Assembly (NCBI RefSeq): GCF_900167905.1
Contig: NZ_FUYZ01000003.1
Coordinates: forward strand, 310,001 to 374,000
Length of the DNA stretch: 64,000 nt
Reading direction: 5' to 3'
Origin: Soonwooa buanensis
GTDB lineage: Bacteria > Bacteroidota > Bacteroidia > Flavobacteriales > Weeksellaceae
The notes beneath the pieces are model-generated. The model worked only from the letters and a program-made list of their open reading frames with translations. It ran no database searches and had not been told where the DNA came from. Positions within the stretch are counted from its first letter, which is position 1. Every line of letters starts with the position of its first letter. Below are positions 26,734 through 36,236 of this stretch, piece after piece. A program made the position numbers and the translations under genes.

Positions 26734-27846
26734 ATGGACAAGATAGATTTTGTACAAAATATGGATTTTGAATCTGTCTTTGTATTAAAGATGGTGCTAG
26801 GGTTCATTATTTCTTTTTTACTAACCTATTTTACGATACCTTCTATTATAAAGATTTCGCGCCGAAAAAATTTGATGGATGAGCCTACTATGAGAAGTTC
26901 TCATCAAAGAAAAATTCCGAATCTTGGTGGAATTGCGATTTTTTTTGCGCTTGGTGTTTGTGCGCCAATTTTCGCCTACGAATTGTTTGATCAATACAAG
27001 TTTTTGTTTGCATCACTAGTTATTTTATTTTTTATTGGTGTAACTGACGATATCGTTGTTATGAGGGCGTATAAAAAATTAATTGCGCAGATAATAGTTT
27101 CGGTATTGGTTGTAGTAGGATCTGATGTACGAATAAGAAGTTTTTTTGGACTTTTCGGTATTTTTGAGTTGAATTACTACTTCAGTATTTTTTTTAGTGT
27201 TTTAACTTTTATTATTTTAATAAATGCTTTTAATTTAATTGACGGTATAGATGGACTTGCAGGAGGATATAGTATTTTATCTAGCGGTCTTTTTGCCTTT
27301 AGTTTTTATAGATTGGGAGAATATAATTTTCCTTTAGTGGTTTTTTGTGTAATTATTATTGGCTCGGTATTGGGCTTTTTAAGGTATAACCTGTCAAATG
27401 TGCGTAATCACAAAATATTTATGGGGGATACTGGCTCTATGATTTTAGGCTTTTTATTAGCTTTTACAGCAATTAATTTTATAGATGTGTTTATAGATAA
27501 GGGAGATTTCTCCATACCGCATTATCATTTGCTTTCAGCTCCTGTGATTGCTCTTTCGATTTTAATACTACCGATTGCTGATACATTTTCAGTTATCCTT
27601 ATTAGACTTATAAAACGCAAATCTTTGTTAAAGCCAGATAAAAATCATCTACATCATAGGCTGCTAGATTTGCATTTAACACACCGTCGTGCGACTTTAG
27701 CAATATGTGTAATTTATCTGTTGGTAATTGCTATTGTATATTTTTTAAGACAAATGAATGTTAATTTGTTATTTTTGATTGTGTTTTCGATTGGGATGTT
27801 TTTATCCTTTTTACCTTTTTTATTAAAAAAACTTTTTGATAAATAA
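26734..27846 (+). CDS. MraY/WecA-family sugar-1-phosphate transferase
   Basis: A 370-residue polytopic inner membrane enzyme (about ten membrane segments). It should transfer a sugar-1-phosphate, most likely GlcNAc-1-P, to undecaprenyl phosphate. The family motifs are present: RKIPNLGGIAIF, IGVTDDIVVMRAYKKL (the paired Asp), NAFNLIDGIDGLAGG, FMGDTGSMILGF and the HIHHR-type segment LHHRLLDLH. This points to initiation of a surface polysaccharide rather than peptidoglycan synthesis, because it sits with export genes and carries the WecA-like C-terminal region. A 12-codon reading frame from 26708 overlaps its start. Confidence 0.9.
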   Translation: MDKIDFVQNMDFESVFVLKMVLGFIISFLLTYFTIPSIIKISRRKNLMDEPTMRSSHQRKIPNLGGIAIFFALGVCAPIFAYELFDQYKFLFASLVILFFIGVTDDIVVMRAYKKLIAQIIVSVLVVVGSDVRIRSFFGLFGIFELNYYFSIFFSVLTFIILINAFNLIDGIDGLAGGYSILSSGLFAFSFYRLGEYNFPLVVFCVIIIGSVLGFLRYNLSNVRNHKIFMGDTGSMILGFLLAFTAINFIDVFIDKGDFSIPHYHLLSAPVIALSILILPIADTFSVILIRLIKRKSLLKPDKNHLHHRLLDLHLTHRRATLAICVIYLLVIAIVYFLRQMNVNLLFLIVFSIGMFLSFLPFLLKKLFDK

Positions 27847-27868
27847 TTATATTTGATTATATTTTATT

Positions 27869-28738
27869 ATGATGCGGAAATTATATTTATATCTCGTTTT
27901 GTTGCTAATGTTTGTGAGTTCTTGTGTTTCTAGAAAGGATATTACTTATATTCAGCCAAGCGCAAGTTTAACAATAAATGAGGATGGTCTTATCCCTTAT
28001 AACATTCAAGAATATCGTATAACGAAGAATGATATTTTAGGTCTTAACATTATCACAACGCCGAAAGGGGATGCTGCACAATTTTATTCTAGTTATAATG
28101 TGTCAGCTGGCGAGTCTGGAGGTGGAGGATTGAATCCTGCCACGGGTGCTGGTTCTACAAGTGGCTCCGGAGTAGGATCTAATGTAGGTAATTCTAGGTT
28201 TTATTTTAATGGGATAAAGGTTGATTCTAAAGGCGATATTTATGTTTTCGGTATAGGTTTTATAAAAGCAGAGGGTAGAACTTTAGAAGATATAAGTCAA
28301 GAAATTCAGACAAAAGTTAATGAGAATTTTTTAGAAGGAAAATCTGAAGTTCGAGTTACTATCGATGGTATTAACTATTATATTCTTGGTGACATGGAAG
28401 GCACTGACTTGACTGGTGCAAAAAAAGCGCACGTACAACAGCTTAATATATTAGAGGCTATATCTGCTAATAATGGTCTTAACAGAACTATAGACAGAAA
28501 AAATATTACTCTTCTTCGTAAATATCCAGAAGGTATCAAACGTATTAAGTTGGACTTAACGAGAGAGGATGTGATGAATTCGCCTTACTTTTGGTTGCAA
28601 AATGGTGATATGATTATGTTAAGTACAAATAAGAAAGCAATTTCTGGTTTTGGAAAAGAACCTCTGCAGAGTTTATCAACAGGTGTTACTTTGTTGACAA
28701 CAGTTTTGTCTATTTATTTGATTTTTACGAAGTTATAA
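27869..28738 (+). CDS. Wza-like polysaccharide export lipoprotein
   Basis: A 289-residue outer membrane lipoprotein with lipobox FVSSC (Cys19). The polysaccharide export domain begins at about residue 50 (YRITKNDILGLNII), has a Gly/Ser-rich insert (about 85-110) and continues with VDSKGDIYVFGIGFIKAEG. A SLBB-like part (NILEAISANNGLNRTIDRKN) follows. A C-terminal hydrophobic segment (VTLLTTVLSIYLIF) may form the outer membrane helix of Wza. The Wzc-like gene begins one base after its stop, showing tight coupling. It forms the exit channel for the polysaccharide. Confidence 0.9.
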   Translation: MMRKLYLYLVLLLMFVSSCVSRKDITYIQPSASLTINEDGLIPYNIQEYRITKNDILGLNIITTPKGDAAQFYSSYNVSAGESGGGGLNPATGAGSTSGSGVGSNVGNSRFYFNGIKVDSKGDIYVFGIGFIKAEGRTLEDISQEIQTKVNENFLEGKSEVRVTIDGINYYILGDMEGTDLTGAKKAHVQQLNILEAISANNGLNRTIDRKNITLLRKYPEGIKRIKLDLTREDVMNSPYFWLQNGDMIMLSTNKKAISGFGKEPLQSLSTGVTLLTTVLSIYLIFTKL

Positions 28739-28739
28739 T

Positions 28740-31244
28740 ATGATCCCAGATAATAATAAAAAACAAGTAGAGGTTGAGGAAGAAGTTAAATCAAAATCAT
28801 TTAGCTTGTTTGATCCTATGCATTTTGTACATAGGTTATTAAAAAATTGGTATTGGTTTGTTATCCTCGGCATGCTTGGTTATGCCATTTCATATTTTTA
28901 TAGTAAGTATTATGCACAACGAGTATATGAGTCAAATTTATCTTTAAGTATTTCTAATAATACCGCTAGTTATTTTACTCCCAATCAGTCAATTAACTTT
29001 ATTTGGGGGCAGACAGGAAATCAAGATGGAGTATACATCAAAAAGATTTTGATGTCAAGAAGCCTTAACGAGTTTTTGGTTAATAAACTGGATTTGTATA
29101 CCAACTATACAACAAAAGGACTTATTAAACAGACTTATCTGGATCAAGATGATTCGCCAGTAATTCTTAAAATTGATAAAGCACATGCGCAGCAAGTTAA
29201 TTATCAAATTACATTAAAAGCAAAAGGAGGAGATAAATATGAAGTTATCCTGCCAGAGGAAGGAGAATCTACATCGTTGTATAATTATCAAACCGAATCT
29301 TATCAAAGTGTATCTCCATATAAAAGGCCAGCTAATAAGATTATCGGGATTGATGAATGGTATACGTCGCCCAATCTTAGATTTAAGTTAGAACGAAATC
29401 CTATTCCTAGTGCTGTAAAATTTGATAATATTAATGTTACATTAGTTACTGTAAATGCTGCGGTTAATGGGATAATTTCATCTTTGGGTGTTAAATTTGA
29501 TCCAGAACTTCCATCCATTATGATAATTAGCAAAAGTGGTTACAATCTTAATGGTACTGTACGTTTTCTAAATATTGCTATCGAAGAGTTGATTAAAAAA
29601 CGACTAGAGGATGCTAATACTGTAGATAAAAACACATTAGAATATCTAAGCAAAAATATAGGTGAAGTTCGTGCAAAATTAGACTCAAGTTCGACAAAGT
29701 TTAATCAGATTAAGATTGATAATAAGCTTTACGATATGAGTAATCTTGATGCAAAAACTTACGAAGAACTTAAAAAATTAGAAACTGATCGTGCAGCACT
29801 CATTTCTAAAATGAAAAATCTTGATCAGGTTAGAAATGTAGTAAGCTCTAATAACATCGAAAAAATAATCAATATCAGTTCTGCTGGGATTGAGGATGGT
29901 GCATTTACAGCTTCGGTATCAGAGTTGAAAGCGCTCTATGCTAAGCGTAGAGAAATGGCGACAATTTATACTCCCGATTCGGAGCCAATGCGCGAAATTA
30001 ATAGACTAATTAACGAGGCCAGAAATAATTCTACCAGCGGACTAAGACAATATTATCTAAAGTTTGATGAGCAGTTAGCTGATATCAATAGCCAAGTTGA
30101 GAATATTGACAAACAACTCTATACTTTGCCAGAGAAGGAGCGACAATTTTTAGATGCTCAAAGAGGATATAATATTATCGAAGCTACCTATAACACTTTG
30201 TTAAGTGAACAAGCAAAAGCACAAATGCGAATTGTTTCTAACAAAAGTAATTTGACAATTATCGATAAGGCAAAAAATCTTGGACAAGGTCCTATTGCGC
30301 CTAATGTCAAGGCAATTCAAAGTGGTATTATTGGCGGATTGTTAGTAATTCCTCTTTTGTTAATTGCGTTGTCCGAAATCTTGGATAATCGTATTCGTAA
30401 TATTAAAGAAGTTGTTAATGTTACTAAAATTCCGTTATTAGGTGTTATTGGTAAGAATGCAGAAGACAGTAATCTTAGTGTATTAGATCGACCAAAATCT
30501 TCTATTGCAGAAGCTTTTCGTGGTGTTAGATCCAATCTCAAATTTTTGGTTGATGAGTCAAAAACTAGCAAGGTTATTTTGATAACATCATCTATTAGTG
30601 GAGAAGGAAAAACTTATAATTCTATGAATCTGGCAACAGTATTAGCCATCAGTGGAAAGAAGACGGTTTTATTGGGGATGGATTTGCGAAAACCAAAGAT
30701 TTTTGGAGATTTTAAATTCACTAATAAAAATGGTATATCCAATTATTTGACTGGCGAGGTTGGCTTAGAACAAATTATTAACTCAACACAAGTCCCAAGT
30801 TTGGATATTATTACTTCGGGACCTATTCCACCAAATCCTTCGGAATTGTTATTGGGAGAACGTAATGAAAAATTGTTAGAGGCTCTTAGACAACAATATG
30901 AGTATATTATTATAGATTCACCTCCGGTGGGGTTAGTTGCAGATGCATTCGAAATCATGAAATATGTCGATGCAACTGTGTATATCGTACGACATGAATA
31001 CACAGAAAAATATATGCTCAATCTAATTAAAGATAAATTAGCTAAAAAAGAGGTCTCTCATATTGGACTTATCTATAACGACTACGAAGCTAAACAAGGT
31101 TATGGCTACGGTTATGGTTACGGCTATGGTTATGGCTACGGCTATGGTTACGGCTATGGTTATTTTGAAGAAGATGCAGATTACAAAGAGCCTGGAATTA
31201 TTAAGTTAAGAAACAAAATACGTAAGCTTTTTAAGAGGAACTAA
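28740..31244 (+). CDS. Wzc-like polysaccharide co-polymerase and tyrosine autokinase
   Basis: An 834-residue inner membrane protein. The Wzz domain begins after about residue 30, with a first membrane segment near 36-56. A long periplasmic coiled coil (about 280-470) ends in the GNVR-like region LPEKERQFLDAQRGYNIIEA, then the second membrane segment (about 525-545). The BY-kinase domain (about 595-800) shows Walker A SSISGEGKTYNSMNLA, the A' motif LLGMDLRKPKIF and Walker B IIIDSPPVGLVADA. The C-terminal tail is unusual: eleven uninterrupted Gly-Tyr pairs (31098-31163), presumably the autophosphorylated cluster. It works with the Wza-like protein. Confidence 0.93.
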   Translation: MIPDNNKKQVEVEEEVKSKSFSLFDPMHFVHRLLKNWYWFVILGMLGYAISYFYSKYYAQRVYESNLSLSISNNTASYFTPNQSINFIWGQTGNQDGVYIKKILMSRSLNEFLVNKLDLYTNYTTKGLIKQTYLDQDDSPVILKIDKAHAQQVNYQITLKAKGGDKYEVILPEEGESTSLYNYQTESYQSVSPYKRPANKIIGIDEWYTSPNLRFKLERNPIPSAVKFDNINVTLVTVNAAVNGIISSLGVKFDPELPSIMIISKSGYNLNGTVRFLNIAIEELIKKRLEDANTVDKNTLEYLSKNIGEVRAKLDSSSTKFNQIKIDNKLYDMSNLDAKTYEELKKLETDRAALISKMKNLDQVRNVVSSNNIEKIINISSAGIEDGAFTASVSELKALYAKRREMATIYTPDSEPMREINRLINEARNNSTSGLRQYYLKFDEQLADINSQVENIDKQLYTLPEKERQFLDAQRGYNIIEATYNTLLSEQAKAQMRIVSNKSNLTIIDKAKNLGQGPIAPNVKAIQSGIIGGLLVIPLLLIALSEILDNRIRNIKEVVNVTKIPLLGVIGKNAEDSNLSVLDRPKSSIAEAFRGVRSNLKFLVDESKTSKVILITSSISGEGKTYNSMNLATVLAISGKKTVLLGMDLRKPKIFGDFKFTNKNGISNYLTGEVGLEQIINSTQVPSLDIITSGPIPPNPSELLLGERNEKLLEALRQQYEYIIIDSPPVGLVADAFEIMKYVDATVYIVRHEYTEKYMLNLIKDKLAKKEVSHIGLIYNDYEAKQGYGYGYGYGYGYGYGYGYGYGYFEEDADYKEPGIIKLRNKIRKLFKRN
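31098..31163 (+). repeat. In-frame hexanucleotide repeat encoding (Gly-Tyr)11
   Basis: Eleven consecutive GG(T/C)-TA(T/C) units, 66 bases, in the 3' end of the Wzc-like gene. The third-position variation makes partial 12-18 base super-repeats. Gain or loss of units would keep the frame and change the number of tyrosines. Confidence 0.95.
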
Positions 31245-31388
31245 ATGCTCCGAGATTGCAATTACAAACTGTATTTTTAAATGATTTAATAATATTTTTA
31301 AAAAATTGCGTTATTTAATTAACTTATTTTAATGAGATCAATTGTTTTTTAACGAAATTTTAAGAAGTTTCCTAACCTAAAAATGTGT

Positions 31389-31396
31389 TATATTTG
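31389..31396 (+). promoter_or_regulatory. -7 promoter box for the uppS-bamA operon
   Basis: TATATTTG matches TAnnTTTG and lies 35 bases before the DUF6089 gene. A GTTTCC element is at the -33 region rather than TTTG. Confidence 0.45.
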
Positions 31397-31431
31397 CACC
31401 AATTTTTAGGGAGAAATTATCCCCAAAGAAT

Positions 31432-32193
31432 ATGAGACTAAGATTTTTTTATACTTTTTTCCTTGCAGTTGTAGCCCTTTTTAGTACCAATACTATCAAG
31501 GCACAAAGACATGAAGTTGGTGTACAAGCAGGGATGAGTAACCTTGTGGGCGATATTGGCCGTACAGGTTTTATATTGCAAAAACCAATTCTTGATAAAA
31601 AACTTACCCTAGGAGTTCCTTTATACATAGGTGCAATTTACCGTCTCAATGTTAATCCTCAACAGTCTATTAGACTTAGTGCAGGATATAGTAATGTGCA
31701 GTTTAGTGATTTGCACGCTGCCGAAAATTATAGAAGGATGAGAAAGCTTTATGGTAATAACTCTATTTATCATGCCGATTTAACATTCGAATATTATTTT
31801 TTCGATATTAATGATGAGCATAAAAGCAAAGTAAGTCCTTATGTTTTTGCTGGGATAGGAGGTATGATGTTTAATGTTGTTAAATTAACAGATTTGCAAG
31901 AGCAAAATGGTGTACCACAACCAACTTACGAATCTGCTAAAAAAATATCTATGGACTTGCCTTTTGGTGTAGGTCTTAAGTATAAATTCAATTATAACTG
32001 GGCATTATCTGCAGAGGCGACTTTTAGACAGACTTTCTCAGATGCAATTGATTATAGCACGATTGTTTCTAATGTGGAAGGTGTACCAGATACTTTCCGA
32101 CAAATAGGAAATCCAAATTCTAACGATTGGATTAATTCTGCAACAATCATTTTATCATATTCATTTGGACGACCGCCTTGTTATTGTAAATAA
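31432..32193 (+). CDS. DUF6089-type outer membrane beta-barrel protein
   Basis: A 253-residue exported protein with a signal peptide (about 1-24, FSTNTIKAQ). It opens with HEVGVQAGMSNLVGDIG, then alternates strands typical of small barrels (YIGAIYRLNVNPQQSIRLSA, YVFAGIGGMMF, LPFGVGLKYKFNYNW) and ends ATIILSYSFGRPPCYCK. In Bacteroidota this family sits just upstream of uppS and bamA, as here. It may assist or depend on envelope assembly, but the function is unproven. The uppS start lies four bases after the stop. Confidence 0.82.
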   Translation: MRLRFFYTFFLAVVALFSTNTIKAQRHEVGVQAGMSNLVGDIGRTGFILQKPILDKKLTLGVPLYIGAIYRLNVNPQQSIRLSAGYSNVQFSDLHAAENYRRMRKLYGNNSIYHADLTFEYYFFDINDEHKSKVSPYVFAGIGGMMFNVVKLTDLQEQNGVPQPTYESAKKISMDLPFGVGLKYKFNYNWALSAEATFRQTFSDAIDYSTIVSNVEGVPDTFRQIGNPNSNDWINSATIILSYSFGRPPCYCK

Positions 32194-32197
32194 TCAC

Positions 32198-32941
32198 ATG
32201 TCAGATTTAAAAGAAAAAATAGATAAGGCGAATTTGCCACAACATGTTGCTATCATTATGGATGGCAATGGTCGTTGGGCAAAAACAAGAGGAGAACAAA
32301 GAACTTTTGGTCATCGTAATGCTATCGAAGCTGTTCGTAATGCGATTAATGCGTGTAACGAAATCGAGATTCCTTATCTTACATTATATACTTTTTCAAC
32401 AGAAAATTGGAAGCGTCCAACAGACGAGGTTGATACATTGATGTCTTTGTTGTCAGAATCTTTGCTTAACGAAGCTGAAGAAATCTACACCAAAGGACTT
32501 AGACTTCATTTTATTGGAGACATTGCAAAGCTTCCTGATCTTGTGAGAGAGCAGTTGCTTAACCTTGTAGATCTTACAAAAAACAATAAAGGTGGGAATC
32601 TTATATTGGCGCTCAATTACGGAGCGCAACATGAGATTTTGAAAGCGGTTAAAGAAATAGCTTCTGATGTTAAAGATGGTAAAGTAGCCATTAATGACAT
32701 AGATGATAAACTATTTGAAAATCATCTATATACAAAAGATTTCCCACCAGTAGATCTTATGATTCGTACCAGTGGAGAGATTCGTATTAGTAATTTTATG
32801 CTATGGCAAATAGCTTATGCTGAGCTACAATTCTTGGATGTATTGTGGCCAGATTTTAGTAAAGACATATTTTTCCAATGTATATTGGATTATCAAAATA
32901 AAGAAAGACGTTACGGGATGACTAGTGAGCAAGTCAAGTAA
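32198..32941 (+). CDS. uppS: Isoprenyl transferase / undecaprenyl diphosphate synthase
   Basis: A 247-residue cis-prenyltransferase that extends farnesyl diphosphate with isopentenyl units to the C55 carrier lipid of wall and glycan synthesis. The ATG at 32198 is chosen; an upstream TTG in frame would overlap the previous gene. The signature HVAIIMDGNGRWAK has catalytic Asp22, GHRNAIEAVRNAI follows, and the C-terminal motifs DLMIRTSGEIRISNFMLWQ and AYAELQFLDVLWPDF complete it. The family usually reads RTSGExRLSNF, and here it is RTSGEIRISNF. Confidence 0.96.
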   Translation: MSDLKEKIDKANLPQHVAIIMDGNGRWAKTRGEQRTFGHRNAIEAVRNAINACNEIEIPYLTLYTFSTENWKRPTDEVDTLMSLLSESLLNEAEEIYTKGLRLHFIGDIAKLPDLVREQLLNLVDLTKNNKGGNLILALNYGAQHEILKAVKEIASDVKDGKVAINDIDDKLFENHLYTKDFPPVDLMIRTSGEIRISNFMLWQIAYAELQFLDVLWPDFSKDIFFQCILDYQNKERRYGMTSEQVK

Positions 32942-32980
32942 CAATTTGGGATTTAGCGATTGAAGAACTCAGGAAGAGAA

Positions 32981-35521
32981 ATGAAAAAAATTATTTTACC
33001 TATAATATTTTTTGCAACCACTTTTAGCGTGGTTAATGCACAAATTAACCCACAAACTGGTAACCAAACTGCAGAAGTACAGCAAGATACAAACACTAGC
33101 GAATATTATCTTAAAGATATCGTTGTAGACGGTGTTAAAAAATATTCTTCGGCACAGATCCTTAGAATGGCAGGCTTGGTAAAAGGCGAAAAAATCGAAA
33201 TACCAGGACAACGTATTAGCTCTGCAATTAAAAAATTATGGGACTCACAATCTTTTTCTAAAGTTGAAGTTCTTGTAGAAAATGTTGAGGGCGATCAAGC
33301 GGTTCTTAAGTTTTCTTTACAAGATCTTAAAGAACTTGGTGAAGTTAAATTTACAGGAAAAGGTATCGGTAAGTCTAAGAATGAAAAATTCATTAAAGAT
33401 AATAACCTAAAGCCAGGAACAAAAATTAATAACAATTTAGTTTCAAGTTTACAAAACAAGATTCCTCAAGAATATATTAAAAAAGGTTTTGCTGACGCTA
33501 ATATCAAAATCACGGATAAGCCAAGTGCTACCGATCCTAACATGGTAGATTGGACTATTGAGGTTGATAAAGGTAAAAAGGTAAAAATTGATGAAATCGT
33601 TTTTAAAGGAAACCAAAATGTATCTTCTAGCAAGTTAAGAAAAAAAGGTTTCAAAGACACTAAACAAAAACGATTTTTAATCGGACTTATTAAGCCTTCG
33701 AAATTTATTGAAGAAAAATATGAGGAAGACAAAAAACATCTTATTAGCTACTATAACTCGTTAGGTTTTAGAGATGCGGCAATTGTTTCGGATAGCGTAA
33801 CACGTGATCAAAAAGGATTCCACATCAATGTTGACCTTAGCGAAGGGAAAAAATATTATATCGGTGATATTAACTTCATCGGTAACACAACTTTTACTAC
33901 AGAGTTTTTACAAAAGATTTTAGGTTATAAAACTGGAGATATTTACGATGCGGTAGGATTTAACAAAAAAGTTGGTGAAGACGGTGGTAAAGAGGATGAC
34001 TCTGACCTTAAGTCAATCTACATGAACAATGGTTTCTTGTTCTCAACGGTAACACCAATTGAGAAAGCTGTTAAAGGTGATTCTATCGATTTAGAAATCC
34101 GTATCAATGAAGGTGAAAAAGCAACTTGGAACCGTGTAACTTGGTCTGGTAATACAACAACGCATGACCACGTTATCCTTAGATCTTTACAAACGAGACC
34201 TGGTGCTTTGTTTGCAAAATCTGATATCAAAAGAACTTATTTCGAGTTGGCAGGTATGCAGTTTTTCGATCCTCAACAGATTGGGACAGATGTAAAGCCA
34301 AATCCTCAAGATAACACGGTTAACATGCATTGGACGTTGGTGGAGAAAGGATCTTCGCAAGTTCAGTTACAAGCTGGTTACGGTGGTAACTCTTTTATCG
34401 GTACTTTGGGATTAACGTTTAATAACTTCTCTCTTAGAAACTTCTTGAAGTTTAAAGATTTTAAACCAGTTCCTCAAGGAGATGGTCAGGTTTTATCTTT
34501 ACAAGCACAGGCTGGACAATACTTTACAAACTACTCAATCTCTTTTGTTGAACCTTGGTTATATGGTACACGTCCAACTGCTTTGAGTGTTGGTTTCAAC
34601 TACTCTCGTGTTAATTATGATTATTATACTGGTGAGAACCAGAAATTAAATATTTTCTCTGCTAACGTAGGTCTAACGAAAAGATTGAGATGGCCAGATG
34701 ACTATTTCTCATTCTACACTGGGTTACAATTCCAGAGTTATAACTTCCAGAATTATCCTTTCCAATTTGGTGACAAACAAGAGATGAATGGTTCTACGAA
34801 GTCATTAACGATGAATTTGGGACTTTCTCGTAACTCTGCGGGTCTAGATCCTGTATTCCCAACTTATGGATCTAACTTAGATTTGTCTGTTAAATTCACG
34901 CCACCTTATTCGTTATTTGAAAAGAAGGACTATGCAAATATGCCTGCCTTGGATAAATATAAGTGGATGGAATTCTTTAAAGTTAAATTTAAAGCAGATT
35001 TCTATAACGAAGTTGTTGGTAAGCTTGTTCTTAGAACAACTGCCGAGATGGGTTACCTTAGTGGATATAACAAAGATTTGGGAGCACCACCTTTTGAGAG
35101 ATTCTATGTCGGAGGTGTAGGGCTTTTCAATGGTAGATTCGATGGTAGAGAGATTGTGCCGTTAAGAGGTTATGAAAACGCCTCTTCTACAGGTTTTACA
35201 AGTTCGACACCTTATGATATTACACCTTACGGTGGAGCAACTATTTACAATAGATTTGCGATGGAGTTAAGATATCCAATCTCAATGAACCAAACTGCCA
35301 AAATCTTCGCATTAACATTTGCTGAAGGTGGTAACGCTTGGAACTCTTGGGGAAGTTATAACCCATTCCAATTAAAAAGATCCGTAGGTGTTGGTATTAG
35401 AGTATCGATGTCTGCATTTGGATTAATCGGATTTGACTTTGCATATGGATTCGACAAAGGTATTGGACAATCAGAACCTTCAGGATGGCAGACTCACTTC
35501 CTAATGAACCAACCATTATAA
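32981..35521 (+). CDS. bamA: Outer membrane protein assembly factor BamA
   Basis: An 846-residue Omp85 protein. The ATG at 32981 is preferred because it starts a clean signal peptide (MKKIILPIIFFATTFSVVNA). Five POTRA-like domains extend to about residue 450, with YYLKDIVVDGVKKYSSAQIL in the first and KYYIGDINFIGNTTFTTEFL in a later one. The C-terminal 16-stranded barrel carries the loop-6 motif as PPFERFYVGGVGLFNGRFDG (typical VRGF/Y is VPLRGYENA nearby). It inserts outer membrane proteins and works with periplasmic Skp-like chaperones, two of which are encoded next. Confidence 0.95.
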   Translation: MKKIILPIIFFATTFSVVNAQINPQTGNQTAEVQQDTNTSEYYLKDIVVDGVKKYSSAQILRMAGLVKGEKIEIPGQRISSAIKKLWDSQSFSKVEVLVENVEGDQAVLKFSLQDLKELGEVKFTGKGIGKSKNEKFIKDNNLKPGTKINNNLVSSLQNKIPQEYIKKGFADANIKITDKPSATDPNMVDWTIEVDKGKKVKIDEIVFKGNQNVSSSKLRKKGFKDTKQKRFLIGLIKPSKFIEEKYEEDKKHLISYYNSLGFRDAAIVSDSVTRDQKGFHINVDLSEGKKYYIGDINFIGNTTFTTEFLQKILGYKTGDIYDAVGFNKKVGEDGGKEDDSDLKSIYMNNGFLFSTVTPIEKAVKGDSIDLEIRINEGEKATWNRVTWSGNTTTHDHVILRSLQTRPGALFAKSDIKRTYFELAGMQFFDPQQIGTDVKPNPQDNTVNMHWTLVEKGSSQVQLQAGYGGNSFIGTLGLTFNNFSLRNFLKFKDFKPVPQGDGQVLSLQAQAGQYFTNYSISFVEPWLYGTRPTALSVGFNYSRVNYDYYTGENQKLNIFSANVGLTKRLRWPDDYFSFYTGLQFQSYNFQNYPFQFGDKQEMNGSTKSLTMNLGLSRNSAGLDPVFPTYGSNLDLSVKFTPPYSLFEKKDYANMPALDKYKWMEFFKVKFKADFYNEVVGKLVLRTTAEMGYLSGYNKDLGAPPFERFYVGGVGLFNGRFDGREIVPLRGYENASSTGFTSSTPYDITPYGGATIYNRFAMELRYPISMNQTAKIFALTFAEGGNAWNSWGSYNPFQLKRSVGVGIRVSMSAFGLIGFDFAYGFDKGIGQSEPSGWQTHFLMNQPL

Positions 35522-35539
35522 TTTTTATACATTTGTAAT

Positions 35540-36211
35540 ATGAAGAAATTAGTTTTAGCTTTTGCAGTATGTGTTTTTTCTAGCACAGCTTTCGCACAAA
35601 AAATGGGTGTTGTAGACACTAATTATATATTGAGCAAATTACCACAATATAAAGAAGCCGAAACTAGACTTAATACACAAGTTGCGCAATGGCAAGGTGA
35701 TTTACAAAGATTACAAAATGAATATGAAACCAAAAAAGCTGCTTTCGAAAGCGAAAAGGTTTTATTAGTTGGTGATCAATTAAAATTGAGAGAAAAAGAA
35801 ATCTCAGATTTAGAAAATAATATTCGTAATTCTATCAACGGACGTTTTGGTACAGGTGGCGAGATCGATCAATTACGAGCAAGTCTTGTTAAACCTTATC
35901 AAGATCAAATCTGGAATAGCATCGAAACAATGTCTAAGAAAAATAGCTTGGGCATAGTCTTTGATAAAAGCAATAACACAAGTGTATTGTTTTTAGACAA
36001 AAAGTATGATTATACAGATGCTGTGTTAGATTTATTGGTAAAAACACTTCCAAAATCTAATACGGATACAAAAAACAATAACAAAGTTGGAGCGCCAGTT
36101 CTTAATAACGATCGTGGAACTAGAAGTAGAACCGCCCCAACTAAAACCAACAATCCAAAAGCATCTCAACAGTTAAAGACTGAGAGTTTGCAAATGGAAG
36201 TTGCTAAGTAA
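35540..36211 (+). CDS. OmpH/Skp-family periplasmic chaperone
   Basis: A 223-residue protein with a signal peptide (about 1-19, STAFAQ), KMGVVDTNYILSKLPQYKEA and a long charged coiled coil (about 35-110). The jellyfish-tentacle architecture of Skp is retained, and IGIVFDKSNN-like residues close the core domain. It has an extra polar C-terminal tail of about 50 residues rich in Asn, Lys and Thr. It would hold unfolded barrel proteins for BamA, whose gene is 18 bases upstream. Confidence 0.9.
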   Translation: MKKLVLAFAVCVFSSTAFAQKMGVVDTNYILSKLPQYKEAETRLNTQVAQWQGDLQRLQNEYETKKAAFESEKVLLVGDQLKLREKEISDLENNIRNSINGRFGTGGEIDQLRASLVKPYQDQIWNSIETMSKKNSLGIVFDKSNNTSVLFLDKKYDYTDAVLDLLVKTLPKSNTDTKNNNKVGAPVLNNDRGTRSRTAPTKTNNPKASQQLKTESLQMEVAK

Positions 36212-36236
36212 CAATTAAAATTATATAAATTCTATT

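Noticed and set aside
31098-31163. CRISPR-like or minisatellite array
   Set aside because: The repeat is coding, has no spacers and is fully explained by Gly-Tyr pairs in the kinase tail.
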